The notes beneath the pieces were generated by a model. That model did no database searches and was not told the DNA's origin. It saw nothing but the letters and a program-made list of their open reading frames with translations. From Bacteroidales bacterium (lineage in GTDB: Bacteria > Bacteroidota > Bacteroidia > Bacteroidales > VadinHA17): DNA of 49,207 nt. The stretch is taken from assembly GCA_003157015.1 (NCBI GenBank), contig PMIJ01000186.1, positions 1 through 49,207 of the forward strand, in the 5' to 3' direction. Of the stretch, positions 1 to 8,390 are shown in pieces. Made by a program: the position numbers and the translations under genes. Within the stretch, counting starts at the first letter, position 1. Each line of letters begins with the position of its first letter.

Positions 1-24
1 TCTATCCAACTGAGCTACGGAACC
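1..24 (-). tRNA. tRNA, 5' part only (cut by window edge)
   Basis: Read on the minus strand, the first bases form a canonical tRNA 5' half: a seven-base acceptor strand GGTTCCG, then TA at positions 8-9, then the D-arm GCTCAGTTGGATAGA. The anticodon lies outside the window, so the amino acid cannot be stated; the acceptor and D-arm would suit a tRNA-Arg in Bacteroidota, but that is only a guess. A consensus promoter sits just upstream at 37-66. Confidence 0.85.
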
Positions 25-36
25 CTTTTCAGGCTG

Positions 37-66
37 CAAAAATACATTTATTTTCAATTTTTGCAA
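37..66 (-). promoter_or_regulatory. Bacteroidota sigma-A promoter for the tRNA
   Basis: On the minus strand a TTG (66-64) is followed after exactly 19 bases by TATTTTTG (44-37), matching the Bacteroidota -33/-7 consensus TTG-N19-TANNTTTG. Transcription would begin near base 30, a few bases before the tRNA. Confidence 0.75.
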
Positions 67-155
67 CTGTATTTCTTACTGATTGTACTTTTTCATGATA
101 ACTCGTTGAAACGTTAAAGTTTTGGCTGACTTTGAGCCGTTGTACCTTTATGCCT

Positions 156-1931
156 TTACGTTGTTTTCATGTAGTTAACAAGCCCCTTCCTATCTATTAT
201 CTGTCTCAGTTTATCTGGCAGCGGTTCAAAAGAAAAAGTTGATAATCCGACAATTATCTTTCCGCCGTTAAAATCAATATCTATATAATCACCAGGCTTA
301 TAAGCTTCCACAGCTTCCCTGTGGACAATAAGCAATAATCCCTGGTTAATTGAAGATCTGTAAAATATCCTGTTCACTGATTTTACGATGACAGCTTTAA
401 TACCGATATAGGCCAATCCCACTGAGGGATGTTCCCTTGAGCTGCCGCAACCAAAATTTTCACCCGCAATTATTATGTCCTCCTTTTTAACATTTTTGCT
501 GAAGTCAGGATCAAAATCTTTGAAAAGCAACTGTACAATTGCGGCAGGATCCGTACTTAATATATTATAAGTATGCTTCCCTGCAAACATCTGATCAGTA
601 TTCAGGTTATCAACATCTGCATAATTCCAGACCGAACCTGTTCTTCTGTTTTCGCCTGGTTTTATTTCAAATGTCTTGCTCTGTGAAATTTTATATGGAA
701 ACTTCTCTTTCCCCGGCTTTTCTCTGGGATCAGTTATAACACCTTTAAGTGCCGAATGGGCAACAGTTGCCGGAGATGCCAGGTAAATCTGAGCATCCTT
801 ATTACCCATTCTGCCAGGGAAATTCCGGTTTGCAGTTGAAATGACTGAATGGCCATTTGCAGGAATACCCTGACCGGTTCCAAGGCATGGTCCGCAAGAT
901 GGTGTGAGTACATTCGCACCTGACTCGATAAAAGTAGAAATGATTCCCTCTTCAATTGCCTGAAGATATATTTTTGATGAAGCCGGAATGATATGAAGCT
1001 GAAAACCATTTTTTAACATTTTGCCTTTGAGAATACCCGCGGCTATTCTCAAATCCTCTATCCTACCGTTTGTGCATGTTCCAATCAGTCCTTCATGAAC
1101 AACAGTACCAGCGGCATCGGATACAGACATTACATTATCAACATTATGAGGCGCAGCAACAACAGGAAATATTTTACTGAGGTCGATATTAATTTCATTG
1201 AAATATTTCGCACCAACATCGGCCCAAACCCCTTCAGCTTTTTCCCCTAAAAATTTACACAATACATCATCTGCCGGGAAGACAGCATTTTTTGCGCCCA
1301 TCTCTGAAGCAAGATTTGTAATGGTCATACGATCAGAAATATTGAGAGTTTTGACTCCGTCTCCGTGATACTCAACCGACATATAGTTAGCTCCATCCGA
1401 CCCTATCATCCCAATGATCCACAAGGCCAGATCCTTCGCCGATACACTTTTCGTAAGCCTTCCGGTAAGAGAAATTTTTATTGATTCAGGTACGCGGAAC
1501 CATGTTTCTCCTTTTTTCCATATACCTGCCGATTCGGTCCTGTCGATACCCGCTGCCAGGGCGTTAAAAGCCCCTGCGGTTGAGGTGTGACTATCGCTGC
1601 CGACTATCAGCATGCCTGGTCTTGCATGGTATGACATGATCTGGTGACAGATCCCCTTTCCGGCATCATAAAATTTTTTAATGCCCTGTTTCGAGACTAT
1701 ATCCCTGATTTCCTGATACTGGGTAGCAAGCATTGCATCAGCCGGAGGCGCATTGTGGTCAAGGACTACGAGCATCTGGCCTGGGTCAGCAACACTGCTT
1801 CCTCCCATTTTCTGAAATGTCTTAAAAATACTCGATGTATTATCATGCGTAAGAATTATATCAGGTTTTGCAAAAACTATAGAGCCTGCCTGAGCATCAA
1901 ATATTTTTTCAGCAAAGGTCTGAGATTTCAT
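156..1931 (-). CDS. Fused aconitase / 3-isopropylmalate dehydratase family hydro-lyase (paralogue A)
   Basis: A 591-residue 4Fe-4S hydro-lyase of the aconitase superfamily with the LeuC-like catalytic part and LeuD-like swivel domain in one chain. The cluster cysteines are visible in GTCTNGR (Cys286) and CGPC (Cys346, Cys349). SDSHT lies near 112 and the swivel loop GCGSSREH near 495-501. At about 590 residues it is much shorter than AcnA/AcnB (about 860-900) and close to LeuC plus LeuD. Enzymes of this fold interconvert hydroxy-acid isomers by dehydration and rehydration; the substrate cannot be read from the sequence. It follows a second, distinct family member (2001-3818) by 69 bases and probably shares its transcript and its AraC-type regulator. 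No leuA, leuB or citrate synthase is nearby, so neither leucine synthesis nor the main TCA aconitase is supported. The family is certain, the substrate unknown. Confidence 0.85.
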   Translation of the reverse strand: MKSQTFAEKIFDAQAGSIVFAKPDIILTHDNTSSIFKTFQKMGGSSVADPGQMLVVLDHNAPPADAMLATQYQEIRDIVSKQGIKKFYDAGKGICHQIMSYHARPGMLIVGSDSHTSTAGAFNALAAGIDRTESAGIWKKGETWFRVPESIKISLTGRLTKSVSAKDLALWIIGMIGSDGANYMSVEYHGDGVKTLNISDRMTITNLASEMGAKNAVFPADDVLCKFLGEKAEGVWADVGAKYFNEINIDLSKIFPVVAAPHNVDNVMSVSDAAGTVVHEGLIGTCTNGRIEDLRIAAGILKGKMLKNGFQLHIIPASSKIYLQAIEEGIISTFIESGANVLTPSCGPCLGTGQGIPANGHSVISTANRNFPGRMGNKDAQIYLASPATVAHSALKGVITDPREKPGKEKFPYKISQSKTFEIKPGENRRTGSVWNYADVDNLNTDQMFAGKHTYNILSTDPAAIVQLLFKDFDPDFSKNVKKEDIIIAGENFGCGSSREHPSVGLAYIGIKAVIVKSVNRIFYRSSINQGLLLIVHREAVEAYKPGDYIDIDFNGGKIIVGLSTFSFEPLPDKLRQIIDRKGLVNYMKTT

Positions 1932-2000
1932 AATTATATTATTAAATAATAATTTTTAAAAGGTTTATAGACACAAAGGCATAACGGTAAATCCGAAATA

Positions 2001-3818
2001 TTATTTACCCAGCAGTCCGCCTTTTTTATATACTTCAAGCTGAACATCAGAGAATGGATCTGCATTAAAAGTTTCTTTATTTCTCCGGTTCTCAATCCTG
2101 CCGGTTTTTAAATCAACTTTGATAGAGTCCCCGTTTTTCAGACCCTTTTCAGCAAGATCTTTGCAGATGAGTATCGGAAATGCAGCATTTATGGCATTTC
2201 TTTCGTATATGGCTCCAAAGGATTCTGCTATTATTGCCTGGATACCGAGTGAAATAAAACAATCGACTGCCTGTTGCCTGGAACTCCCGCAGCCAAAATT
2301 TTTACCTGAAATGACGATATCGCCAGGTTTGGCTATTTTCGGAAAATCTTCAAAACCCTTAAGATTATCAAATGTGTATACTCCCATCTCTTTTAAATCT
2401 GTAATTGCCAGATACCTGTTGTGAAAAATCATATCAGTATCAATATTATCCCTGGCGACCAGCCAAATTCTTCCTTCGATGGTTGTGCTTTTATCAGGTA
2501 TATCGGTATGCTTTTGATCCTTCATCTCAGCTATTGTACTCTTTTCAGGGCTTACAAAAAGACAAGGGTTCTCAGGTATTCTGTCAGGAGTGGCAATACA
2601 ACCTGCAATTGCTGATGCGGCAACCATTTCAGGAGATGCAAGATAAACGCTTCCCTTTCCCTGCTTGCCTGAAAAATTTCTATTGCCGGTACTTATTGTT
2701 ACTTCTCCGGGACCATTCTGCCCTACCTGGCCTGCCGCGCAACCTGCACAACCTGCATTTGAAACAAGAGCGCCAGCTTTTTTAAAAATATCAATAAGTC
2801 CGTCAGCAAGACACTGTTTCCATATTTCATCCGTAGCAGGAACAATTTTCAGAACTACGCCCGGAGCTACCTTTCTGTTCTTAAGTACTGCAGCAGTCTT
2901 AATCATGTCAGTAATACGCCCGTTCGTGCAGCTTCCAATAAATGCGGAATCAATTTTTTTCCCGATAACTTCAGAAACATTTATTGTATTGTGCGGTTCG
3001 CCCGGAAGAGAAACCATTGGTTTAAAATCTTTTACATCAATTGAATAGGTATTTTCATAATGAGCATCAGCGTCAGCATAAAACGGAATAAATCTGGTTT
3101 TTGCCCGCAGAGAACAGTAATCTATTATTTCTTTCGAAGGAGGAAAAAGAATAATTATGGCTCCCATTTCGGTAGCCATAGAGGAAATTGTTATTCTGTC
3201 ATCCAGGGTGAGATTGTCGACAGCGGGACCATACATTTCAACAGAAAACCCTAGAAGAGAGTTTGCTCCGAATTTATTAAGAAGATTAAGCACTATGTCT
3301 TTTGAACTCACGTTATCCTGAATTTTCCCTTCAAAACTGATTTTTATTGATGGTGGTATCTTAAACCAGACTTTCCCATTATGCCAGGTTGCAGCAATAT
3401 CCATATCTCCCATTCCCTGCCCAAACGCTCCTACTGCGCCTAGAATATTCGCGTGAGAATCAGTCGACACAACCGTGGAACCAGGATAAATAATACCCTC
3501 TTCAAGTAAAATATGTGTTCCGATTCCTGCATCAATATCATATACTTTAATTCCATGTTCACGTGCAAACATGCGGCACAAATGTTGATTGACAGCATAT
3601 TTTTGGTCAGATCCTGTTGGATTGCAGTCAAAAGTGAAAAAAGTCTTTTCAGGATCATTAATTGTCAATCCAAAATCATTAAGGTTTTTAACAACATTGG
3701 CACCACCGAAATCGCGTGCAACTCTGCAGTCTATATCAATATCAACAATTTGTCCGGGATGAACCTCAGAGTATTTTGAATGCGAAGCAAGTATCTTTTC
3801 AAGCAATGTCATTGCCAT
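2001..3818 (-). CDS. Fused aconitase / 3-isopropylmalate dehydratase family hydro-lyase (paralogue B)
   Basis: A 605-residue single-chain hydro-lyase of the aconitase superfamily. Cluster ligands are Cys297 (GSCTNGR), Cys357 and Cys360 (CAGC); STDSH is near 118-122. The swivel domain carries GCGSSRQQ near 509-516, followed by a segment ending IYERNAINAAFP. The RQQ swivel loop and the CAGC cluster motif differ from the REH and CGPC of its neighbour 156-1931, so the two are separate subfamilies, not a recent duplication. It starts 48 bases after the AraC-type regulator gene, consistent with one minus-strand operon: regulator, this gene, then paralogue A. Likely substrates are branched or short hydroxy-dicarboxylates or tricarboxylates (isopropylmalate, citramalate, homocitrate, dimethylmalate or methylcitrate classes); I cannot choose between them. 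Confidence 0.85.
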   Translation of the reverse strand: MAMTLLEKILASHSKYSEVHPGQIVDIDIDCRVARDFGGANVVKNLNDFGLTINDPEKTFFTFDCNPTGSDQKYAVNQHLCRMFAREHGIKVYDIDAGIGTHILLEEGIIYPGSTVVSTDSHANILGAVGAFGQGMGDMDIAATWHNGKVWFKIPPSIKISFEGKIQDNVSSKDIVLNLLNKFGANSLLGFSVEMYGPAVDNLTLDDRITISSMATEMGAIIILFPPSKEIIDYCSLRAKTRFIPFYADADAHYENTYSIDVKDFKPMVSLPGEPHNTINVSEVIGKKIDSAFIGSCTNGRITDMIKTAAVLKNRKVAPGVVLKIVPATDEIWKQCLADGLIDIFKKAGALVSNAGCAGCAAGQVGQNGPGEVTISTGNRNFSGKQGKGSVYLASPEMVAASAIAGCIATPDRIPENPCLFVSPEKSTIAEMKDQKHTDIPDKSTTIEGRIWLVARDNIDTDMIFHNRYLAITDLKEMGVYTFDNLKGFEDFPKIAKPGDIVISGKNFGCGSSRQQAVDCFISLGIQAIIAESFGAIYERNAINAAFPILICKDLAEKGLKNGDSIKVDLKTGRIENRRNKETFNADPFSDVQLEVYKKGGLLGK

Positions 3819-3866
3819 AATATTATTTACTAAGTTTAATTCGAATTGAAAAATTTAATAATCCGG

Positions 3867-4718
3867 TCACGATTTGAATTGTGCCCTGAAATCTCTTGGC
3901 GATACGCCTTCTGTTTTGCGGAACTGCTTATTGAAATTAGATATACTGGCAAAACCGCACTCCGTTGCTATCTCATGAACAGGGTATTCTGTTTCCCTGA
4001 GTAGATAACATGCTTTATTTGTTCTGACACGGTTTAGGTACTCAATAAAACCGGCACCGCAGTTTTTCTTGAAATATTTGCTGAATGCAAATGGACTCAT
4101 TTTTGCGACTTTTGCAATCTTTTCAAGAGGGATATTTTTAAAATAGTTTTCCCTGATATAAGTGTAAACATCAGACATTCTTTTATTTCCCCTTTCATCA
4201 AATGCCAGTTTATAGTTTTCCGAACATAGGTAGGCTCTTCTTTCTGAGGCGCATAAGATTTTTATAATATTGAAAAAATCGATCATTTTATCAATGCCCT
4301 TATCATTAACCATTTGTACCAGAAATTTTTCAGCTTCCCTGGAATCTTCAATTGAAAAAGCCAATCCTCTGTCTGCTTCACTGAGTAATTCTTTAAGGTT
4401 ATGCAATTCATGCTGAGAAAGCAACGATTCCCCGAATGATTCAAGTTTAAAGTTGACCACAATCCCATGATTTTCGGGAAGGGTATTGTTCTGCCTGTAA
4501 TAGTTCCAGCAGTGAGGAATATTGCCGGCGATCAGTACCATATCATACTGATCAAACAATTCAACACTGTCTCCGACTATTCGCGTCCCATTACTTTTAA
4601 TATTCAGAACGAGCTCATATTCAGGATGAAAGTGCCACATGCCTCCAGTATCATTAATATATGCGGCTCTGAATCCGCCACCGTCATCATATTGTATTTT
4701 CTCAAGTTCAGCTACCAT
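3867..4718 (-). CDS. AraC-family transcriptional regulator
   Basis: A 283-residue regulator. The N-terminal part (about 1-150) looks like a cupin ligand-binding domain, with HFHPEYELVL and HCWNYY resembling the metal or ligand face of AraC-type cupins. The C-terminal 100 residues are the double helix-turn-helix: IPLEKIAKVAKMS for the first, and EIATECGFASISNFNKQFRK, the family signature, for the second. It is the first gene of a minus-strand cluster with two aconitase-like dehydratases, 48 bases upstream of the first, so it is the obvious candidate to control them in response to a small molecule, possibly a sugar acid or hydroxy acid. That ligand assignment is inference. Confidence 0.9.
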   Translation of the reverse strand: MVAELEKIQYDDGGGFRAAYINDTGGMWHFHPEYELVLNIKSNGTRIVGDSVELFDQYDMVLIAGNIPHCWNYYRQNNTLPENHGIVVNFKLESFGESLLSQHELHNLKELLSEADRGLAFSIEDSREAEKFLVQMVNDKGIDKMIDFFNIIKILCASERRAYLCSENYKLAFDERGNKRMSDVYTYIRENYFKNIPLEKIAKVAKMSPFAFSKYFKKNCGAGFIEYLNRVRTNKACYLLRETEYPVHEIATECGFASISNFNKQFRKTEGVSPRDFRAQFKS

Positions 4719-4811
4719 GTCATAATCTGTCAGTATCGATCGGATACTATAAAAATAAACCTATTTTAGCAATTGTTAACATCTTAAACTAATAAATTTT
4801 TTTGAATTTAA

Positions 4812-4842
4812 TTTGATTTAATCAATTTTATGTCTAAATTTG
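4812..4842 (+). promoter_or_regulatory. Promoter of the 4850-5064 structured RNA
   Basis: TTTG (4812-4815) is followed after 19 bases by TAAATTTG (4835-4842), an exact match to the Bacteroidota -33/-7 consensus. The predicted start is near 4848-4850. No protein-coding gene begins within 500 bases downstream, so the promoter appears to serve a non-coding RNA. Confidence 0.75.
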
Positions 4843-4849
4843 TTTCCAT

Positions 4850-5064
4850 GCTCATGCTATTGGTATTAAGAGGAGATGAGCAAGGGTTGGGGGTGAAAAT
4901 CAACAGGATTGTATTGCAGACATTGACTTTCACATCAGGAACCTGAGGAATAGCGCCAGCTAACCATGGTTCGATCCTTTTATCAGACAGTAGACACGGG
5001 AATTATCTCATTAATAAAGCCCGCTCCTGATTCTCACAACCACCCTTCCTCCTCTTATTTTTTT
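4850..5064 (+). ncRNA. Structured intergenic RNA, 6S RNA-like
   Basis: About 215 nt with a consensus promoter in front and ending in a T-run (5058-5064). The two ends pair: AAGAGGAG (4868-4875) with CTCCTCTT (5049-5056), AAGGGT (4882-4887) with ACCCTT (5042-5047), and GTGAAAATCA (4893-4902) with TGATTCTCAC (5028-5037, one mismatch). This gives a long interrupted rod enclosing a weakly paired middle. The 5' end can alternatively form a hairpin between GCTCAT (4850-4855) and ATGAGC (4876-4881). There is no ORF. Length, end-to-end pairing, a large central unpaired region and independent transcription fit 6S RNA, which in this phylum is known as the 6S-Flavo and Bacteroidales-1 types. The structure is seen in the sequence; the 6S identity is inferred. 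Confidence 0.55.
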
Positions 5065-5288
5065 GTTCCTTTTAATGATCCTTCAAAATACATCCACATT
5101 TAAGATCCTTGCAGAATACCTGTCTAAACTGTATTAAGTCTTCTGCATTCTGAATTCAAATGTTCTTTCATTCAATATCTTGAATTAAGAATAATGAACA
5201 AACGAACAGCAAATTAAGAACTTAATTCATATTTTGCCACCTTCGTGACAAGAAAAGAAATAACTAATCTTTCATCAAAAAATTAGTC

Positions 5289-5296
5289 TATCTTTG
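5289..5296 (+). promoter_or_regulatory. Candidate -7 element for the BioG-like gene
   Basis: TATCTTTG matches the TANNTTTG -7 consensus, about 58 bases before the ATG at 5355. No good TTG is present at the expected -33 distance, so the call rests on the -7 box alone. Confidence 0.45.
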
Positions 5297-5354
5297 CATT
5301 CTTTCAGCAAAAGGGGAACAGCTGAATATTGTTATAAAAACTGTATAGAGTGCA

Positions 5355-6050
5355 ATGAAGACCTATATCAGACGAAGGGAAAAGAATAATCATCTTGTTA
5401 TATTGTATGGAGGCTGGGGAACAGACGAAAATGTCTTTACTCCTTTGTGCAATGACGAGTTTGATTTTATTCTTTTTTATAATTACTCGGCTGATGAAGC
5501 TCTGGTGCTTCCTGAAATGAAAACTTATGATAAAATCACACTGATAGGTTGGTCTTTGGGCGTTTGGGCAGCTGAATATCTATCACCAAAAACCGGGATC
5601 AAGCCCGATGTTACAATTGCAGTTAATGGAACTCCTGTGCCAGCGGATGACATGTATGGGATACCGCTAAATGTATTTGAGGGAACGCTGAATAATATTA
5701 CTGAGGAAAACATCGACAAATTCTATTTCAGAATGTTTGGCGATAAAAAATCGTATCAGTCGAACATTGACCGGGTTCCGCACAGGACATTAAAATCCTT
5801 GCACGATGAACTTCGTTGGTTATACAACCGTATAATGGAACAGAAAGAACCTGGCTTCAGATGGGATTATGCTGTCACAAGCGAAATAGACAGGGTTTTT
5901 CCTTCTAAAAACCTGGAGGGTTATTGGGAAAAAGAAAAGAATACAAAAAATATAGTTTTGCAATTGCCACATTATCTGTTCAACGAATGGCACTCATTCG
6001 CTGATTTTATAGACTTTGTGGAAAACTATCCTGAAAGTATTAAGAAGTAG
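5355..6050 (+). CDS. bioG: BioG-like (DUF452) alpha/beta-hydrolase, putative pimeloyl-ACP methyl ester esterase
   Basis: A 231-residue protein matching the BioG/DUF452 family: an N-terminal YGGWGTDENVF block, the nucleophile elbow GWSLGVW with Ser67, an AVNGTPVPADD block, and a C-terminal PHYLFNEWHSF segment supplying a likely catalytic His. In the known pathway BioG cleaves the methyl ester from pimeloyl-ACP, releasing the precursor that BioF uses in biotin synthesis. No bioC, bioF, bioA, bioB or bioD lies next to it, so the biotin role rests on family membership only. It is a single-gene unit, convergent with the YihY-type gene at 6104. The ATG at 5355 is the only start compatible with the conserved N-terminus. 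Confidence 0.75.
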   Translation: MKTYIRRREKNNHLVILYGGWGTDENVFTPLCNDEFDFILFYNYSADEALVLPEMKTYDKITLIGWSLGVWAAEYLSPKTGIKPDVTIAVNGTPVPADDMYGIPLNVFEGTLNNITEENIDKFYFRMFGDKKSYQSNIDRVPHRTLKSLHDELRWLYNRIMEQKEPGFRWDYAVTSEIDRVFPSKNLEGYWEKEKNTKNIVLQLPHYLFNEWHSFADFIDFVENYPESIKK

Positions 6051-6103
6051 AGAAGCCTTATTCGGTTGTTCCTTATAATAGGTCCCTGCGTAATAAATAC
6101 TAA

Positions 6104-7441
6104 TCAAAGGTCCTTAATCAAAATGTTAGCGTCCGATTTTGCTATCAGCTTGTCGAATTTTTCAAGCATTGAGACTATTTTTTCATAGTCCTTGTTCCTT
6201 ATAACCATTATCTGTTCCACCCCTTTTTTATCTAACCTCGAAAAGACAAAGCTTACTGTAAGCTTGTTAATGTCGATGGCAGGCTGATATAGACGCTCTT
6301 TTTCTTCGTTTGCGTGAATTATGGAAACGATATTAACGTTGCTTAAATCCTGCAGTATATCACGGGCAAGCCGAACAGGTATTTTTAGGTTAGCAGCTAT
6401 ATAGGAAGCACTGATAGGTTTTTCACCAAGGGAAAAATTACGGATAATCATATGCAGTATCATTAACATAAGAGCACGTTTTTGATAGGCACTTATATTT
6501 AAAGCTTCCGACTCAAGCTCATAACGCGACACATTCTGATTAGCAAAAGATATTTCTGCTCCGAGAAGCACAACAATCCAGCTGCTCTGCATCCAGATAA
6601 TAAACAGAGGTACAGCTGCAAAACTTCCGTAAATAGCACCAAGTTTTGATATCCCGAATTGAAGATCAATATATAACCATTGAATAACCTGTAGTAATGT
6701 TCCTGCAATAATACCTGAAATCAATGCAGGTATAAATTTGACTTTCGCGTTTGGCATTATTATAAAAAGTATGGTCAGGGCCAGCCAGCTGAGCAAGTAT
6801 GGTGCAAACTTGATAAGGAAACTAATAACCGGCTTGAAAAAGTCAAGGATCGGAGCATTAGTCATATAATCAGGTAGGTTTATACTTATAAACAGAGTGA
6901 TACTTATTGAAAGAATGATAAAAACAGGAGCAATAAGCATTATCGTCAGGTAATCTGTAAACTTTCTGTGCCATGGTCTTGAAGTTCTGATCTGCCAGAT
7001 ATGATTAAATGAGCTTTCTATATTAGTGAGAAGCGACATCACAGACCAGAAAAGGATTATAATTCCAACCCCTGCCATATAGCCACCGCTTGTTTTTTCA
7101 ATAGCAGTTTGTGCTTCATTTACCAACCAATTCAAATTAGCCGCCTGAGACTGAAATTTTTCCTGTATTATTATTTTAATATTATTATCAACGTCGAAAC
7201 CCTTTGCTATAGCAAATACTATTGCTGCCATAGGAATAATGGAAAGTAATGAATAGAAAGTTAATGCAGAGGCCCTTAGCTGAACCTTATCATTTAAGAA
7301 CCCCCTTGCAGCCAAAACTAAAATTCTCATTTGCTTAAGAATGAATGATTTTCTCTTAGAAATTTCTGAGAGTGAAGTATTCCATATGATATCATTCAGC
7401 CGCCTTATCTGGTCAAGTATCCATGTTACAGGGTTTTCCAT
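6104..7441 (-). CDS. YihY/BrkB-family inner membrane protein with C-terminal winged-helix-like extension
   Basis: A 445-residue polytopic membrane protein. The conserved YihY (UPF0761) core spans about residues 50-310, with roughly six hydrophobic segments and family blocks such as LRASALTFYSLLSIIPM and GAIYGSFAAVPLFIIWMQSSW. The last 130 residues are soluble and include ISASYIAANLKIPVRLARDI, which resembles a winged helix-turn-helix. This extension is common in the longer members of the family. The family was once annotated as ribonuclease BN; that activity belongs to another protein, and the true function is unknown. A TATATTTG -7 box at 7504-7497 on the minus strand may be its promoter. 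Confidence 0.85.
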   Translation of the reverse strand: MENPVTWILDQIRRLNDIIWNTSLSEISKRKSFILKQMRILVLAARGFLNDKVQLRASALTFYSLLSIIPMAAIVFAIAKGFDVDNNIKIIIQEKFQSQAANLNWLVNEAQTAIEKTSGGYMAGVGIIILFWSVMSLLTNIESSFNHIWQIRTSRPWHRKFTDYLTIMLIAPVFIILSISITLFISINLPDYMTNAPILDFFKPVISFLIKFAPYLLSWLALTILFIIMPNAKVKFIPALISGIIAGTLLQVIQWLYIDLQFGISKLGAIYGSFAAVPLFIIWMQSSWIVVLLGAEISFANQNVSRYELESEALNISAYQKRALMLMILHMIIRNFSLGEKPISASYIAANLKIPVRLARDILQDLSNVNIVSIIHANEEKERLYQPAIDINKLTVSFVFSRLDKKGVEQIMVIRNKDYEKIVSMLEKFDKLIAKSDANILIKDL

Positions 7442-7577
7442 AATGTTATATTTACATTAAGATCAGTAAGTTATTTATATAAATTACACTCTGGTTCAAA
7501 TATACGAAATCCCACAAGGGCTGAAATGCAATAAAGTAAAAATAATTACTATTTTCACTTTCAAATCAGAATGTTAA

Positions 7578-8270
7578 ATGAAGATTGAGATAGTAGAGTT
7601 TGTCGAAGGAGCAAGGAATGCAAGAGGAATTGCAGTTATCATTGATGTATTCAGAGCGTTTACAGTAGCATGTTATGCCATTGATGCAGGGGCTATAAAA
7701 ATTATTGCAACATCTGAAATTTCGAATGCATTTCAGTTAAAAAAACAGTACAAAAACTCAGTTCTTGTTGGGGAAAGAGATGAAAAGAAAATTGATGGTT
7801 TTGACTTCGGTAACAGTCCTACAGAAATTATTAAGGAAGATCTTTCAGGAAAAACCGTCATTCATACAACAACAGCTGGTACCCGGGGACTTATCAGTGC
7901 CATAAATGCTGATCAGGTAATTACAGGAAGCATAGTGAATGCAGGAGCCATTGTCAGGTATATTAAATCTGTGAATCCTGATCATGTTTCTCTTGTTGCA
8001 ATGGGATATCGCGCTGTTCATTCAGCAGAAGAAGACCTTCTGTGCGCCAAAATAATAGCTAAAGGTTTAAAAAATGAGAATTATCCTTATGAAGCCAGGA
8101 TTGCAAATCTGCAGAATAGTTCAGGAAAGCGATTTTTCAACCCTGCCAATATTGATTTTTCACCGCCAACAGATTTTTTTCTCTGTACAATGATAAATAA
8201 ATTCAATTTTGTGCTTAAAGCTACCAGAAGATTTGATGGCAATATTGATCTAATGAAAATTGCCATATAA
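7578..8270 (+). CDS. ComB-like 2-phosphosulfolactate phosphatase family protein
   Basis: A 230-residue protein with the ComB family blocks: an IIDVFRAFTVACYA segment near the N-terminus, VGERDE, GFDFGNSPTE, and HTTTAGTRG near 96-104. Characterised ComB removes phosphate from 2-phosphosulfolactate to give sulfolactate, in coenzyme M synthesis of methanogens and in sulfolactate formation in some Bacillus. Coenzyme M is not expected in Bacteroidota and no other sulfolactate gene is adjacent, so either sulfolactate is made for another purpose or the substrate differs. It is a single-gene unit, divergent from the YihY-type gene and convergent with the glycosyltransferase. ATG 7578 is the natural start, since the conserved domain begins immediately. 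Confidence 0.8.
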   Translation: MKIEIVEFVEGARNARGIAVIIDVFRAFTVACYAIDAGAIKIIATSEISNAFQLKKQYKNSVLVGERDEKKIDGFDFGNSPTEIIKEDLSGKTVIHTTTAGTRGLISAINADQVITGSIVNAGAIVRYIKSVNPDHVSLVAMGYRAVHSAEEDLLCAKIIAKGLKNENYPYEARIANLQNSSGKRFFNPANIDFSPPTDFFLCTMINKFNFVLKATRRFDGNIDLMKIAI

Positions 8271-8321
8271 TCGATTTATATTCAGCTAAAAAGTCCGTTA
8301 GATTTCATCAGCAGAACCCTT

Positions 8322-8361
8322 GCGAATCTATAGTGATGAAAACTCCTGCTATAACATTCGC
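8322..8361. repeat. Inverted repeat between convergent genes
   Basis: GCGAAT (8322-8327) and TATAG (8329-8333) pair with CTATA (8349-8353) and ATTCGC (8356-8361), giving an 11-bp interrupted stem with a 15-base loop. It lies midway between the convergent ComB-like and glycosyltransferase genes. No clear U-run follows on either strand, so a terminator role is only possible. Confidence 0.4.
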
Positions 8362-8390
8362 CGTATAAAAATATTATATTCAGCGAATAA

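Noticed and set aside
2405..2785. 126-codon frame on the plus strand inside paralogue B, and similar antisense frames elsewhere
   Set aside because: They lie wholly inside well-supported genes on the opposite strand, with no start context or recognisable family.
156..3818. Leucine biosynthesis leuC/leuD
   Set aside because: Both proteins are fused single chains, there are two of them, and no leuA or leuB is adjacent; the AraC regulator also does not fit a leucine operon.
4850..5064. Signal recognition particle RNA or tmRNA instead of a 6S-like RNA
   Set aside because: The stretch TCAGGAACCTGAGGAATAGC recalls SRP helix 8, but the conserved GGAAGCAGC is absent. GGTTCGATCC resembles a tRNA T-arm, but there is no tRNA-like acceptor or peptide frame as in tmRNA.
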